A stretch of DNA of 64,000 bases from Paraburkholderia rhynchosiae (GTDB lineage Bacteria > Pseudomonadota > Gammaproteobacteria > Burkholderiales > Burkholderiaceae): positions 62,001-126,000 of the forward strand of contig NZ_PNXY01000010.1 in the NCBI RefSeq assembly GCF_002879865.1, written 5' to 3'. The notes beneath the pieces were generated by a model, which made no database searches, was not told the origin of the DNA, and saw only the letters and a list, made by a program, of their open reading frames with translations. The position numbers and the translations under genes are program-made. Shown here piece after piece: positions 37,800-46,975 of the stretch; position 1 is the stretch's first letter, and each line of letters opens with the position of its first letter.

Positions 37800-38127
37800 T
37801 GTCTTGCCGTGAGTTTCTTGTGACGCTGTACGGGGCAAAGCATGGGGCAAAGCACGGAGCAAAGCGAACTGCGGGGATGAGCCAAACGGGCGGCGAGCGC
37901 GATGCTGAAAGACTACACGCGTTGCCGCCGAACTATAGGCGATAGGCGCTTCACCGACTATTCGTTTCGCGCAATAGACTTTTGCGACGCGTGCACTCGA
38001 TTTCACGCGCAGGCATTGCATCGGCGAATCGAAAGCCGGCCAAGTTAAGATAGCGGCTCAATCGGCATGAAGCCAGATGGAATGCGTTGCGGCTTTATAA
38101 GGTTTCACTTTCACCCATCAAATCCCC
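37800..38127. other. Intergenic region between porin and CobS-like gene
   Basis: 328 nt that should hold the divergent promoters of the porin and the AAA+ gene. Apart from the 12-bp repeat described separately, I see no gene, hairpin or clear -35/-10 pair. Confidence 0.6.
37832..37867. repeat. Three imperfect 12-bp direct repeats in the porin leader region
   Basis: GGGGCAAAGCAT, GGGGCAAAGCAC and GGAGCAAAGCGA lie head to tail, about 33 nt upstream of the porin start codon. They could be a slippage product or a regulator-binding array. Confidence 0.85.
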
Positions 38128-39357
38128 ATGAATGCGCCCGATCTGATCGAAGACGAATACCTTGGCCATTATCGACGCGCGACAGAGACCGGTGCGCAGT
38201 GGTGGCGCGTGACTGTGGCGGACCGGCCCGAGACGTACCGGCTCGAACATGGCGTCGATGAAGGCGACCGACCGGGTGCCGTCGATATGGACCTGGTGGT
38301 CGATGCGGAAAATCTGCGAGCGAAGCTGAAGAAATGGCGCCGCGAGGGCTTCGCGATGCAATCCGCCGATGCCGCTGGCGAAACGTCCGCGTCTGCGGCT
38401 GATCGCCTCGCCTTCATGCCGGAGTTGCAGCGCGCCGCGGCGCTGGCCTCGGCGGCCAAACACCGGCAGCGTGAAGAGCATGAAACGAGCGTGCGCATCG
38501 GTCATGTCGACGTGCGTTGCGGTGTCGACAATCCGCTCGTGCCGCGCATCAATCCCGCGTATCTGTTTTCGATGCGCTTTAACGACATTCTCGAAGACAT
38601 CGTGGAAAACCGGCGCGTGATGCTGATCGGTCACACGGGCGCGGGCAAGACCAGTCTGATCGAACAGGTCGCCGCGCGTTCGCATCACGGCGTGCTGCGC
38701 TCGAACATGAACGGCCAGACGACCGTCGGCGATTTTGTCGGCTTCTGGACGGTCAAGGGCGGCGAAACGCTATGGGTCGACGGCGTGCTGCCGACCGCGA
38801 TGCGCGAGGGCCTGTGGCTGATCGTCGACGAAATCGATTTTGCGGAGCCGTCGATTCTCGCGGCACTGACCGCGGTGCTCGAACCGCACGGCCGTCTCGT
38901 GCTGAAAGAGAAAGGCAATGAGATCGTCGCACCGCATCCATCGTTTCGGCTGTTCGCCACCGCGAACGCGGTGGGCGCGATGAGTCAGTTCCGCCATTTG
39001 TACCAGGGCGCGAATCTGATGAACGAGGCGTTTCTCGATCGCTGGCGCGTGTATCTGCTCGACTATCTGTCGCCTGCTGAAGAAACCGATGTGTTGATCC
39101 GCACGCTGGCGCCGCACATGACGCGCGCGCTGGCCGCGACGCTCGCCGCGATTGCCGCCGACTGCCGCGCGGCCTTCGCACGCGAAGACCTGTCGAGCGC
39201 GTTCTCGACCCGGCGCCTGCTCGACTGGGCCGAGCTGATGCTGCGCACAGGCGACCCCGAACGCGCCGCGGGCCCGGCGATCTATGCGAAGGTGAGCCCC
39301 GAAGACGCCGCGTTGATTCGAGGCATCATTCGCCATCACATTGCGCCGGCGGGCTGA
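38128..39357 (+). CDS. CobS-like AAA+ ATPase (MoxR/CobS group)
   Basis: 409 residues. The first 140 form a helical, variable region; the AAA+ module has Walker A LIGHTGAGKTSLIEQ (Lys174), Walker B LWLIVDEIDFAEP and sensor FRLFATANAVGAM. It resembles cobaltochelatase subunit CobS and CbbQ/NorQ. It is followed 8 nt later by a VWA protein, the usual AAA+/MIDAS pairing that remodels or inserts metal into a target. No CobN or cobalamin gene is near, so the partner is not evident. Confidence 0.88.
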   Translation: MNAPDLIEDEYLGHYRRATETGAQWWRVTVADRPETYRLEHGVDEGDRPGAVDMDLVVDAENLRAKLKKWRREGFAMQSADAAGETSASAADRLAFMPELQRAAALASAAKHRQREEHETSVRIGHVDVRCGVDNPLVPRINPAYLFSMRFNDILEDIVENRRVMLIGHTGAGKTSLIEQVAARSHHGVLRSNMNGQTTVGDFVGFWTVKGGETLWVDGVLPTAMREGLWLIVDEIDFAEPSILAALTAVLEPHGRLVLKEKGNEIVAPHPSFRLFATANAVGAMSQFRHLYQGANLMNEAFLDRWRVYLLDYLSPAEETDVLIRTLAPHMTRALAATLAAIAADCRAAFAREDLSSAFSTRRLLDWAELMLRTGDPERAAGPAIYAKVSPEDAALIRGIIRHHIAPAG

Positions 39358-39365
39358 CGCGCGCC

Positions 39366-41123
39366 ATGAACGCAAGGCATGCTCCGAGGCAAACGCGGGA
39401 CACGCGCGGCTTCGCGTTCGAATCCACGCTCGGCAAGATAGCCCGCGTGCTGACGGGACAATACGGCGTGACGGTCGCGTTCAGTCCGGATGGTCCGCGC
39501 GTCGAGCCTGGCCGCATCGTGATACCCGACTACGAGCTGAACGGCGGCATCGAGCGCGATGTGCTGATTGGCTATCTGGATCTGCTCGTGGCACGCGCGA
39601 AGCATGCGTCGCTCGCGCAACTTGACACGTTGCCGTCGGGCGTCGCGGCGAATCTCGCCCAAGTGATCGACGACCGTCGCGTGTGCGCTCAACTGCTCGA
39701 CGAATATCCGGGCGCGCGCTGGTTCATCGGCAAATTGCGCGCGCATGCCGCCGAGCGCGCGCAGCAGCGTTGGCCAACGCTACATTGGCGCGACGGGCTC
39801 GTATGGCTGGTCGAGCGCACGCTGTGGGACGAAAAGCCCAGCGCGACCGAGGCAAGCCACTCACTGCTGGCTGCGTTGCATGCCGCGCAGGATATTCTCG
39901 TGCAGGCCCGCGCGAGCGTTTCGACCGCGCATAGCATAGCGACGGCGCAAGCCCTGGTGGACCGCGTGCGCGCGTTGTCCGCAGGCGATGTCAACACCAT
40001 GACATTCACCGCCGGCCCCGTCGAGGATATCGAAACGGACACGGCAGCCGCATCGTTCGCGTCGTTCGATGACGACGCGATGCTCCCCAATCACGAGAGC
40101 GCTGCCTCGCCGCCGTCCGACCGAAGCGGCGGCTCGCAAGCGGAAAACGCGGTGGGCATGGGGCAATCTCTCGCCGACGCACGGCAGCCGTCCGCTAGTT
40201 CGGACAGCGCAGCGGGCACGCCGCGCGACTTCGCGCGGCCCCAACTTTCGATCCCGCTCGCCACCGAATTCGACGTGATCGCCGATCTCACCGGCCAGGG
40301 CGACAACGCCGCATGGCGCGAGCTGCGGGCGCAGGCCCGCGCGGACACGGCGCCGCTCAAGGAGAAGCTCGAACGCGCGCTGAGCGCCGACGAGCGCACC
40401 CGCTGGCGTCGCGAGCAGGAGCGCGGCGAGATCGACCACACGGCGCTGGCGCGGCTCGCGACTTCGCCGGGCTATCGCACGCCGTTCCGCACGCAGCGGC
40501 CGTCCAAGGGACGCGACGTTGCGATTACGCTGCTGATCGACCGCAGCGGTTCGATGGCGGGCCGCAAGATCGAACTCGCGCGGCTGTGTGCAAGCGCGCT
40601 CTGCGATGCGCTCACGCAGTTATCGTTCGATTGCGAAGTGCTCGGCTACTGCTCGCTCGAATCCGCGCCGATGAAGCAGTTATACGAGCGGCAGCGCGCG
40701 GCCGGCGCCGATTTGCGGCGCTATAACCGCTTCGTCGAGCGGCTCGATCTGAAGGTGTACAAGCGCTTTGGCGCGACCGATCTGAGCGGCATAGCCGCGA
40801 TCGATTGCGGCCACGAGAATCCGGACGGCGAGGCGCTGGCATGGGCGGCCGCGCGGCTCGCCGATCATCCGGCCGAGCGGCGCATGCTGATCGTGTTCTC
40901 GGACGGCTATCCGTCGACCGGCGACGGCGACCCGCAGGTGCTGCGCAGCGATCTGCGCGAACGCGTCGCGGCGATCGGCAAGCGCGGCATCGAACTGGTG
41001 GGCATTGGCGTGCTGACCGACGCCGTCGAGGACTTCTATCCGCACAATGTGGAGGTCAGCCGTCTCGCAGAGTTGCCGTCCACGGTGTTCTCCGTGTTGA
41101 GTTCGATGCTGCTCGTGCGTTGA
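39366..41123 (+). CDS. CobT-like VWA-domain protein
   Basis: 585 residues. An N-terminal helical domain (1-200), an acidic Ser-rich linker (about 210-290), then a C-terminal von Willebrand A domain with the MIDAS motif LIDRSGSMAG near 391, later Thr in FGATDLSG and Asp in VFSDGYPST. This is the CobT layout. It pairs with the CobS-like ATPase 8 nt upstream and is very likely co-transcribed. The client protein is unknown. Confidence 0.88.
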   Translation: MNARHAPRQTRDTRGFAFESTLGKIARVLTGQYGVTVAFSPDGPRVEPGRIVIPDYELNGGIERDVLIGYLDLLVARAKHASLAQLDTLPSGVAANLAQVIDDRRVCAQLLDEYPGARWFIGKLRAHAAERAQQRWPTLHWRDGLVWLVERTLWDEKPSATEASHSLLAALHAAQDILVQARASVSTAHSIATAQALVDRVRALSAGDVNTMTFTAGPVEDIETDTAAASFASFDDDAMLPNHESAASPPSDRSGGSQAENAVGMGQSLADARQPSASSDSAAGTPRDFARPQLSIPLATEFDVIADLTGQGDNAAWRELRAQARADTAPLKEKLERALSADERTRWRREQERGEIDHTALARLATSPGYRTPFRTQRPSKGRDVAITLLIDRSGSMAGRKIELARLCASALCDALTQLSFDCEVLGYCSLESAPMKQLYERQRAAGADLRRYNRFVERLDLKVYKRFGATDLSGIAAIDCGHENPDGEALAWAAARLADHPAERRMLIVFSDGYPSTGDGDPQVLRSDLRERVAAIGKRGIELVGIGVLTDAVEDFYPHNVEVSRLAELPSTVFSVLSSMLLVR

Positions 41124-41159
41124 TTTTCGCGCTGTACCTCGCTGGTACTTCACTGTCAC

Positions 41160-41837
41160 CTATTTGGCTACCGGCTGCATCGTCGCGATAGGAATCAGGA
41201 ATTCGGAGAAACCGGTAAGCATGATCTGCACGCCGATGCACAGCAGTAAAAACGACGACACGCGCATCGCCACCTTGGTGCCTTCCACGCCGAGATATCT
41301 CGCGAAGATGACCGCGCGGCTATAGATCACATAGACGGTGAGCGCAACCGTGAGTGAGATCACGACCGACGCGATGCTCGACAGCACGAACTCCGAGAGC
41401 TTATGCGTGCGGTTCGCCGTCAGCGCAATGGCCGTGGCAATCGAGCCGGGCCCAGTGGTCAGCGGAATCGTCAGCGGGAAAAACGCCTTCGCTTTCGCGT
41501 TCTCCGCATCCACACGCTTTACGGTCGGCTGTTCGGCCGGCTGCGTGTCGGGCGCATTCAGCATTTGCCAGCCGCCGACCGCGACAGCGAGTCCGCCGCC
41601 GATGCGCAGTGCCTCCATCGAAATGCCGAAGAAGTGCAGGATCGGCGTGCCGATAAAAAACGCCACCAGCAGCACGCACACGACGTTAATCGCGATCTTT
41701 CTCGCGAGCGCGTTGCGCTCTTCGATGGTCAACGAAGCAGTCCGGTCCAGGAAAACAAAAGCAATGCCAATAGGGTTGATGATGCTGATCAGCCCGGTAA
41801 AGCCAAACAGAATGTCCGAGATCAGACTTTCGACCAT
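41160..41837 (-). CDS. MarC-family integral membrane protein
   Basis: 225 residues with six hydrophobic segments. It carries the family pattern FGFTGLISIINPIGIAFVFL near the start and FFPLTIPLTTGPGSIATAIA near the middle, both with conserved Pro/Gly. MarC proteins are inner-membrane proteins of unknown transport role. The start ATG at 41837 has a weak GGA site; the frame runs back to 42038. It converges with the CobT-like gene. Confidence 0.9.
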   Translation of the reverse strand: MVESLISDILFGFTGLISIINPIGIAFVFLDRTASLTIEERNALARKIAINVVCVLLVAFFIGTPILHFFGISMEALRIGGGLAVAVGGWQMLNAPDTQPAEQPTVKRVDAENAKAKAFFPLTIPLTTGPGSIATAIALTANRTHKLSEFVLSSIASVVISLTVALTVYVIYSRAVIFARYLGVEGTKVAMRVSSFLLLCIGVQIMLTGFSEFLIPIATMQPVAK

Positions 41838-42233
41838 ATGCGATCCGTGTCGAGCGGCGGCGGCCCAGGCATCCCGACTGCTGCACAGTAGGCACGCCGC
41901 ATCATGTTGATAGAAACTGGAAGCGCCGAACCATCCGGACGATGCTCGCGTTGCGTGGCCAAAATCATATCGCGGCGCGATAGAGAACCGTGAAAAACGC
42001 CGGCAGCATGCATGTGCGCGGCGGCGGCGTCTTGCCATCGTGCGCTGCGGCGCAACAAGGAGTGAACCGCTGATGCAACGCTACACAAAAATGAAACGCT
42101 GATCGATGCGCCCACAACTTTCAGAAAGCCTACACTTTTTTGACTTACTTTACGCGACCGAAGCATCAGGCATACAGTCGCCAGCGAAGCTGAACTTTCA
42201 ACGAGAGGTACTTACCGTTCGAGGAGTTGCCCA
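41838..42233. other. Intergenic region upstream of the DUF3311/symporter pair
   Basis: 396 nt between divergent MarC and DUF3311 genes, presumably carrying both promoters. A 9-codon ORF at 42073-42102 follows AAGGAG, but nothing else supports it. Otherwise I see no feature. Confidence 0.6.
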
Positions 42234-42449
42234 ATGTTGCTTCGTGTACTCGCCGCGTTGCCGTTCATCGGCATTCTGCTCGGTGTCCCGTTTGTGAACC
42301 GTGTCGAGCCGCTCGTGTTCGGCATGCCGTTCGTGCTGGGCTGGATCGTCGCATGGGTGGTGCTGAGTTCGATCATCATGGCGATCATCTACCGTCTGGA
42401 CCCGTCCAACCGACATATCGCCGCTGATGGCGAGGAGGTCCGCCCATGA
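42234..42449 (+). CDS. DUF3311 small membrane protein
   Basis: 71 residues with two membrane spans: LRVLAALPFIGILLGVPFVN and FVLGWIVAWVVLSSIIMAII, ending in a charged tail. DUF3311 proteins are regularly encoded just before sodium:solute symporters and may be accessory subunits. The stop overlaps the symporter ATG by 4 nt (ATGA), implying coupled translation. Confidence 0.88.
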   Translation: MLLRVLAALPFIGILLGVPFVNRVEPLVFGMPFVLGWIVAWVVLSSIIMAIIYRLDPSNRHIAADGEEVRP

Positions 42450-43918
42450 GCGCACTCGTCATCATTGCGGCCATCACGCTGTTCGCGCTCTTTCTCGGCG
42501 TGCGCGCGAAGCATGGCCACGACATGAGCCTCGAGCAATGGACCGTGGGCGGCCGCAGCTTCGGCACGGCCTTCGTGTTCCTGCTGATGGCCGGCGAAAT
42601 CTATACGACCTTCACGTTCCTCGGCGGTAGCGGCTTTGCATACGGCAAGGGCGCGCCCGTCTATTACATCCTCGCGTACGGCACGCTCGCGTACATTCTG
42701 TCGTACTGGATGCTCCCGCCAATCTGGCGTTACGCAAAACAGCAGCGTCTCGTTTCGCAGCCGCACTTTTTTACCCGCAAATACGAGAGCCCCGCGCTGG
42801 GAACGCTCGTCGCGCTCGTTGGCGTGGCCGCACTGATTCCCTACCTCGTGCTGCAACTGAAGGGCTTGGGCATCATCGTGGCGACCGCTTCATATGGCGC
42901 GATTCCGTCGACGGCCGCGATATGGATCGGCGCCGCGGTGGTCACCGTGTATGTGATTGTCTCCGGTGTGCGCGGCTCGGCCTGGAACTCGGTCGTGAAG
43001 GATTTGCTGATTCTTGCCATCGTGCTATTCCTCGGCATCTATCTGCCGCTGCACTACTACGGCGGCCTCGGCGAAATGTTCCATGCAATCGACGCCGCCC
43101 GCCCCGGCTTCCTGACCTTCCCCGCCAAGGGTTCGAGCGTGACGTGGTTCCAGTCCACCGTGCTGCTGACGGCGCTCGGCTTCTTTATGTGGCCGCACAC
43201 GTTCGGGTCGATTTTCACCGCGAAGGACGAGCGCATTTTCCGCCGCAACGCGATGGTGCTGCCGCTGTACCAGCTGATCCTGCTGTTCGTGTTCTTCGTG
43301 GGCTTCGCGGCCACGTTGAAAGTGCCGGGCCTGAAGGGCGGCGACATCGATCTGTCTTTGTTCCGTCTGTCGTTGCAGACCTTCGACCCGTGGTTCGTCG
43401 GCGTGATCGGCGCAGCCGGCATTCTGACTGCGCTAGTGCCCGGCTCGATGATTCTCACGTCGGCCTCCACGCTACTCGCGAACGACGTCTATCGCGGCAT
43501 GTTGAACCGCAACGCGTCTGACGCCGCCGTGGGGAACCTGGCGCGCATCCTCGTGCCGGTCGTCGCGCTGGTCGCGGTCGCCTTCACGCTGCACGGCGGC
43601 GAGACCATCGTGGCTTTGCTGCTGATGGGTTACAGCTTCGTGACGCAGCTCTTCCCTGCGGTGATCTGCAGCCTGTTCCCGCGTAACCGGGCGACGAAGC
43701 AAGGCGCGTTTTGCGGCATTGTCGCGGGCGTCGCGGTGGTCACGATCACCACGACGATGCACCTGACCATCGGGCAATTGATGCCGTTTCTGCCTGACGC
43801 GTTGAAGGACGTCAACATCGGTTTTATCGCGCTGGCAGTCAACGTGATCGTCTTCGTCATTGTTAGCGCGATGACGCAAAGCGGGCGCGTCGAGCGTACG
43901 CACGCATCGGCGCATTGA
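42446..43918 (+). CDS. Sodium:solute symporter (SSS family)
   Basis: 490 residues with about 13 membrane spans. It begins LVIIAAITLFALFLGVRAKH, carries EQWTVGGRSFGTAFVFLLMAG near 35, and YVIVSGVRGSAWNSVVKDLL in the middle, as in SSS transporters such as the monocarboxylate, proline or panthothenate types. It is coupled to DUF3311. The substrate is not clear, but the DUF3311 pair is often annotated for organic acids. A terminator candidate lies about 30 nt after the stop. Confidence 0.9.
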   Translation: MSALVIIAAITLFALFLGVRAKHGHDMSLEQWTVGGRSFGTAFVFLLMAGEIYTTFTFLGGSGFAYGKGAPVYYILAYGTLAYILSYWMLPPIWRYAKQQRLVSQPHFFTRKYESPALGTLVALVGVAALIPYLVLQLKGLGIIVATASYGAIPSTAAIWIGAAVVTVYVIVSGVRGSAWNSVVKDLLILAIVLFLGIYLPLHYYGGLGEMFHAIDAARPGFLTFPAKGSSVTWFQSTVLLTALGFFMWPHTFGSIFTAKDERIFRRNAMVLPLYQLILLFVFFVGFAATLKVPGLKGGDIDLSLFRLSLQTFDPWFVGVIGAAGILTALVPGSMILTSASTLLANDVYRGMLNRNASDAAVGNLARILVPVVALVAVAFTLHGGETIVALLLMGYSFVTQLFPAVICSLFPRNRATKQGAFCGIVAGVAVVTITTTMHLTIGQLMPFLPDALKDVNIGFIALAVNVIVFVIVSAMTQSGRVERTHASAH

Positions 43919-43946
43919 AGTCGACGCGCTTGGGCGCCCATTGGGG

Positions 43947-43974
43947 AAGCCGTCGCATCGCGCGCCGGCTTTTT
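43947..43974 (+). terminator. Terminator candidate after the symporter gene
   Basis: AAGCCG pairs with CGGCTT (6 bp) around a 13-nt loop, and a T-run follows. The stem is short, so confidence is moderate. Confidence 0.45.
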
Positions 43975-43993
43975 CTGTTCTGCGCCTAGGTGC

Positions 43994-45139
43994 TTAGCGA
44001 GGGCGCGATGCGAACGCGTAGCCGTTCTTGCCGCGTCGCTTGACCTGATACATTGCTTCGTCGGCGGCGGCCACGAGGCGGCGATAATCGTCGACGAGAT
44101 CGGGATAGCTCGCAATGCCGATGCTCGCGCGAACCATGCCCATGCCCATCTGCTCGTCCGTGCGAACCACGCAGGCAATCAGGCGCTGCGCGATCTCGCC
44201 CAGTTCTTCATCCGCGGAAAACTCGCGCACCAGCACTGCGAATTCGTCGCCGCCGATCCGCGCGACAATATCGTGCCGGCGCACCGATTGACGAAAGCGT
44301 TGCGAGACCGCGATCAGAAACTCGTCGCCCACGCGATGACCGAGCGAATCGTTGACCTGCTTGAAGCCGTCGAGATCCATGTACAGCACCGCCATTTTCA
44401 CGGGCGTCGCATAAATTCGCGCTTGCGTCGCGGCATCTTCGAGCGCGGCAAAAAGTTTGCGCCGGTTCGCGAGACCGGTCATCGGATCGTGCAGCGCCGC
44501 GTGCTGGAATTCGTCCGACTGACCGGCCAACTGGCGGTTACGTTTGGCGTACATGCCGAGCGCGGTGATCAGCATGCAGAAGAGCAGCGCCGCCACCGCG
44601 ATCAACACGCGCGCGACGTGGGTGATCCGCTTGCGCACGTCGGCGCTATCGGCGTCGCGTTGCGCGTGCCAATAGGATGACGCGTCGCTCAACAACGCAT
44701 CCATGTCGGCGAGCGTGGCATCGGGCAATAACACTGACGACGGAATATGCGGCGCGTCAGCGGGGCTCGCATTCACCAGCGCCGCGAGCGACGCGAGACG
44801 CCGCGTGAGTTCGGCGCGCGCCTGCCGATAGCCGTCGGCCGCGCTCTCATGCGCGCCCGGCACCTGCTCCCACGCGCCGACACGCGCACGAGCGGTTTCC
44901 GCGCGCTCGACCGCTTCCAGCACGAGGGCTGCGTATTCCTGTTTGACCTGATCTGAAAACGCGGCTCTGATCTGCATCGCAAGATACAGGAGGCCGATCA
45001 GCAGGCACAGCAGCGACGCCACGGCGACCGTGGCGGGACCGTGCCTGAGGCGCCATCCGTTAGCGCGCGGTGGGCCCGGGCGCAAGGCTAAAAGCGGCTC
45101 AGGGATGCGAGTAGAGGTCTTGCTGGCTTCCACTGCCAT
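43994..45139 (-). CDS. Membrane-anchored diguanylate cyclase (GGDEF)
   Basis: Makes cyclic di-GMP from GTP. 381 residues: TM1 about 36-56, a periplasmic helical region of about 120 residues, TM2 about 175-195, then a GGDEF domain (215-375) with intact IVARIGGDEFAVLV. The inhibitory I-site RRHD lies five residues before the GGDEF motif, so product inhibition is expected. No EAL domain. Its 5' end overlaps the preceding membrane gene by 41 nt; SD weak. The sensed signal is unknown. Confidence 0.93.
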   Translation of the reverse strand: MAVEASKTSTRIPEPLLALRPGPPRANGWRLRHGPATVAVASLLCLLIGLLYLAMQIRAAFSDQVKQEYAALVLEAVERAETARARVGAWEQVPGAHESAADGYRQARAELTRRLASLAALVNASPADAPHIPSSVLLPDATLADMDALLSDASSYWHAQRDADSADVRKRITHVARVLIAVAALLFCMLITALGMYAKRNRQLAGQSDEFQHAALHDPMTGLANRRKLFAALEDAATQARIYATPVKMAVLYMDLDGFKQVNDSLGHRVGDEFLIAVSQRFRQSVRRHDIVARIGGDEFAVLVREFSADEELGEIAQRLIACVVRTDEQMGMGMVRASIGIASYPDLVDDYRRLVAAADEAMYQVKRRGKNGYAFASRPR

Positions 45140-45956
45140 GTTGTCGATAGCTCACGCGTCGAAAGAACGAACCCATCCTTGCAAACAGATTGCTTTTGCG
45201 CCGCGGGCTGGTCGCTGAAGCGCGCCGTTCCGGCTGCGCGTATCTCGCTTCCTTGACGGACCGCGTCGATGCGAGTTGCGGCGCGGCAGGTTCGGGGGTA
45301 CTCGTCGCGCGCGGCATTGGGCGAAGTAAAGCGGCCGGCTCGGCTGCAGCGGCGGTGGCATCGGCGAGATTGTCCGCGAGCGCTTCGGCCTGCGGAGCGC
45401 GTGTGACTTGCCCTGACCACACTGACGGTTTCCGGTCCGCTTCAGCGGTCGAGGCTACGGATTCCGCGGGAAGCGCTGGAAGGTTCAGCAGCACAGGCGT
45501 GTCCGCTCGCGCGCTCGCGTCGATGCCCGGTCTTTCCGCCAAGGCGTTGATGGCTGACGTCGCAAGCGGCGCCGCGGATATTGCAGGCGTCGCGATTGGC
45601 GCCGTCGCTACCGTTGCTGAAGGCGGCGTTGTGAAGGGTGCCGTCGTGGCGATTGAACTACCGGCTTCAGGCGACGATTTCGCCAGCACGGCGGCCGTAT
45701 TGCCCGATGCGGGCATTCTCAACGCCTGGCGCGCGCGGGCGATGGCCTCGGCGTATGTCTGCTGGTCGCTGTTGAACCAGACGCCGTACGCCACCGTGCC
45801 GACCACGCCGAACGCGAGTGCGCTCGCCGCCGCTACGCACAGCGCGAGACGTCCGAACCGGGCCGGCGCCGCGCTCGTTCCTTCGAGGTCGCCGCTTTCG
45901 AAGCCTGCATGGTCGCTATGTCCGCGGACATGAGGCAAGTCGGGATCGTTGTACAT
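45099..45956 (-). CDS. Membrane-anchored low-complexity protein, 285 aa
   Basis: Starts MYNDPDLPHVRGHSDHAGFE, has one hydrophobic span at about 36-60 (LALCVAAASALAFGVVGTVA), and then a long Ala/Thr/Pro/Ser-rich region with a basic C-terminus (RRKSNLFARMGSFFRRVSYR). This topology suggests a short cytoplasmic head and a large periplasmic disordered tail. No known domain. The C-terminus overlaps the diguanylate cyclase start by 41 nt, so the two are probably an operon. Its Ala/Thr-rich codon pattern is like its neighbours. Confidence 0.75.
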   Translation of the reverse strand: MYNDPDLPHVRGHSDHAGFESGDLEGTSAAPARFGRLALCVAAASALAFGVVGTVAYGVWFNSDQQTYAEAIARARQALRMPASGNTAAVLAKSSPEAGSSIATTAPFTTPPSATVATAPIATPAISAAPLATSAINALAERPGIDASARADTPVLLNLPALPAESVASTAEADRKPSVWSGQVTRAPQAEALADNLADATAAAAEPAALLRPMPRATSTPEPAAPQLASTRSVKEARYAQPERRASATSPRRKSNLFARMGSFFRRVSYRQHGSGSQQDLYSHP

Positions 45957-46549
45957 CGCAATACGCTCCGCAATTCTTCCGTCTGACGCTCCATCAGGCT
46001 TGGGTCACACAATTTCGCACGGTCGATGCAAACGCTGCTGGAAGAATGTAACGCTCTCGTCCGGTAGCGACAACACGACTACGTTCTGCTTACGACGTCT
46101 GTTCGGCACAACGCATTCAGGTCTGGAAAACGGGTAAAACGTTCAACGCTCCATGCATTTGCGACAACGCGCCGTCCGTCGAGTTCGGCCAGCGCGAGCG
46201 CAAAGCCCCGTCAGCCATGGCGGTGAAGCCGCCGGCAGGCTCGGGGCGGCCAACTACTATGCAATAAGCACGCCTGGGTAAGCAGGCCGCGATGGACGCT
46301 TCCGACCCTGCTAAAACCACCGCGGCCTTCTGCGCGGACATGGTTGCGCTATCCACTAAATCGAGGAATTTTTGCCGCCAGCTTGTGCGCGCCGAAGAGT
46401 GAGACTTGCTAGTGCGAGGCCGGCGAATTGCCGGCGCGCCGCTGCTCGGCGGCCCCGTCGCAGTGCTGGCGCGTGCCGACGATATTTCGGCGAAAAAGCG
46501 CTATGGCAACAATGGAACGCTCGCCAATTCATTAAGCGCGCATTCCCAA
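45957..46549. other. Intergenic region, 593 nt
   Basis: Lies between the start of the low-complexity membrane gene and the end of the cupredoxin gene. The only open frame of note is 46117-46356 on the minus strand (GTG or ATG start, no SD, no recognisable domain), which I do not call. A GCCGGC-AATT-type inverted repeat near 46419-46435 lacks a T-run. Nothing else seen. Confidence 0.55.
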
Positions 46550-46894
46550 TTATTGAACGGTGATGGTCTCTTTCATGTTCGGATGAATGCCACAAAACAC
46601 GTTGTAGACTCCGGGTTTGTCGAATTTGAACTGATACGTGTCGTTCTGATCGAGCGCCGCGGAGCGGAACATGCCGGCGTCGTTGACCACGGTATGCGGC
46701 TCGCCATCGAGGTTTTTCCACGTCACCGTCGCTCCCGCTTTGACGGTGAGAGCCATTGGCGAAAACATGAAGTTCCTGATGACTACCGCGTTGGGGGCTT
46801 CCGCCCATGCCAACGAAAGCGCGCTTGCGCCTGCAAAAAAGGCGGCACTGGTAAGAAAGCCCGGCAGCACTCGGCGAATGAAATTATCTGGCAT
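46550..46894 (-). CDS. Exported cupredoxin (plastocyanin/azurin-like)
   Basis: 114 residues. A signal peptide ends near SLAWAEA; the mature part is one cupredoxin barrel with copper ligands in GEPHTVVNDAG (His) and NVFCGIHPNMKETI (Cys, His, Met), a type-1 copper site. Probably a periplasmic electron carrier. AGGAGAT precedes the ATG at 46894. It follows the metallophosphoesterase gene by 81 nt on the same strand and is likely in its operon. Confidence 0.9.
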   Translation of the reverse strand: MPDNFIRRVLPGFLTSAAFFAGASALSLAWAEAPNAVVIRNFMFSPMALTVKAGATVTWKNLDGEPHTVVNDAGMFRSAALDQNDTYQFKFDKPGVYNVFCGIHPNMKETITVQ

Positions 46895-46975
46895 GACTGA
46901 TCTCCTGTCGACCCGGCCGGCGCCTGGCGCTGACGCGGGTTCCATGAAAGTACTTGCTCCAGTTGAAAGCGCTTG

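Noticed and set aside
42073..42102. 9-codon ORF after AAGGAG upstream of DUF3311
   Set aside because: Too short, 130 nt from the next gene, and the spacing could be chance.
45190..45933. 247-codon plus ORF
   Set aside because: Ala/Gly/Ser-rich mirror of the low-complexity membrane gene on the other strand; no SD.
46117..46356. 79-codon minus ORF in an intergenic region
   Set aside because: No SD at GTG or ATG start and no recognisable pattern.
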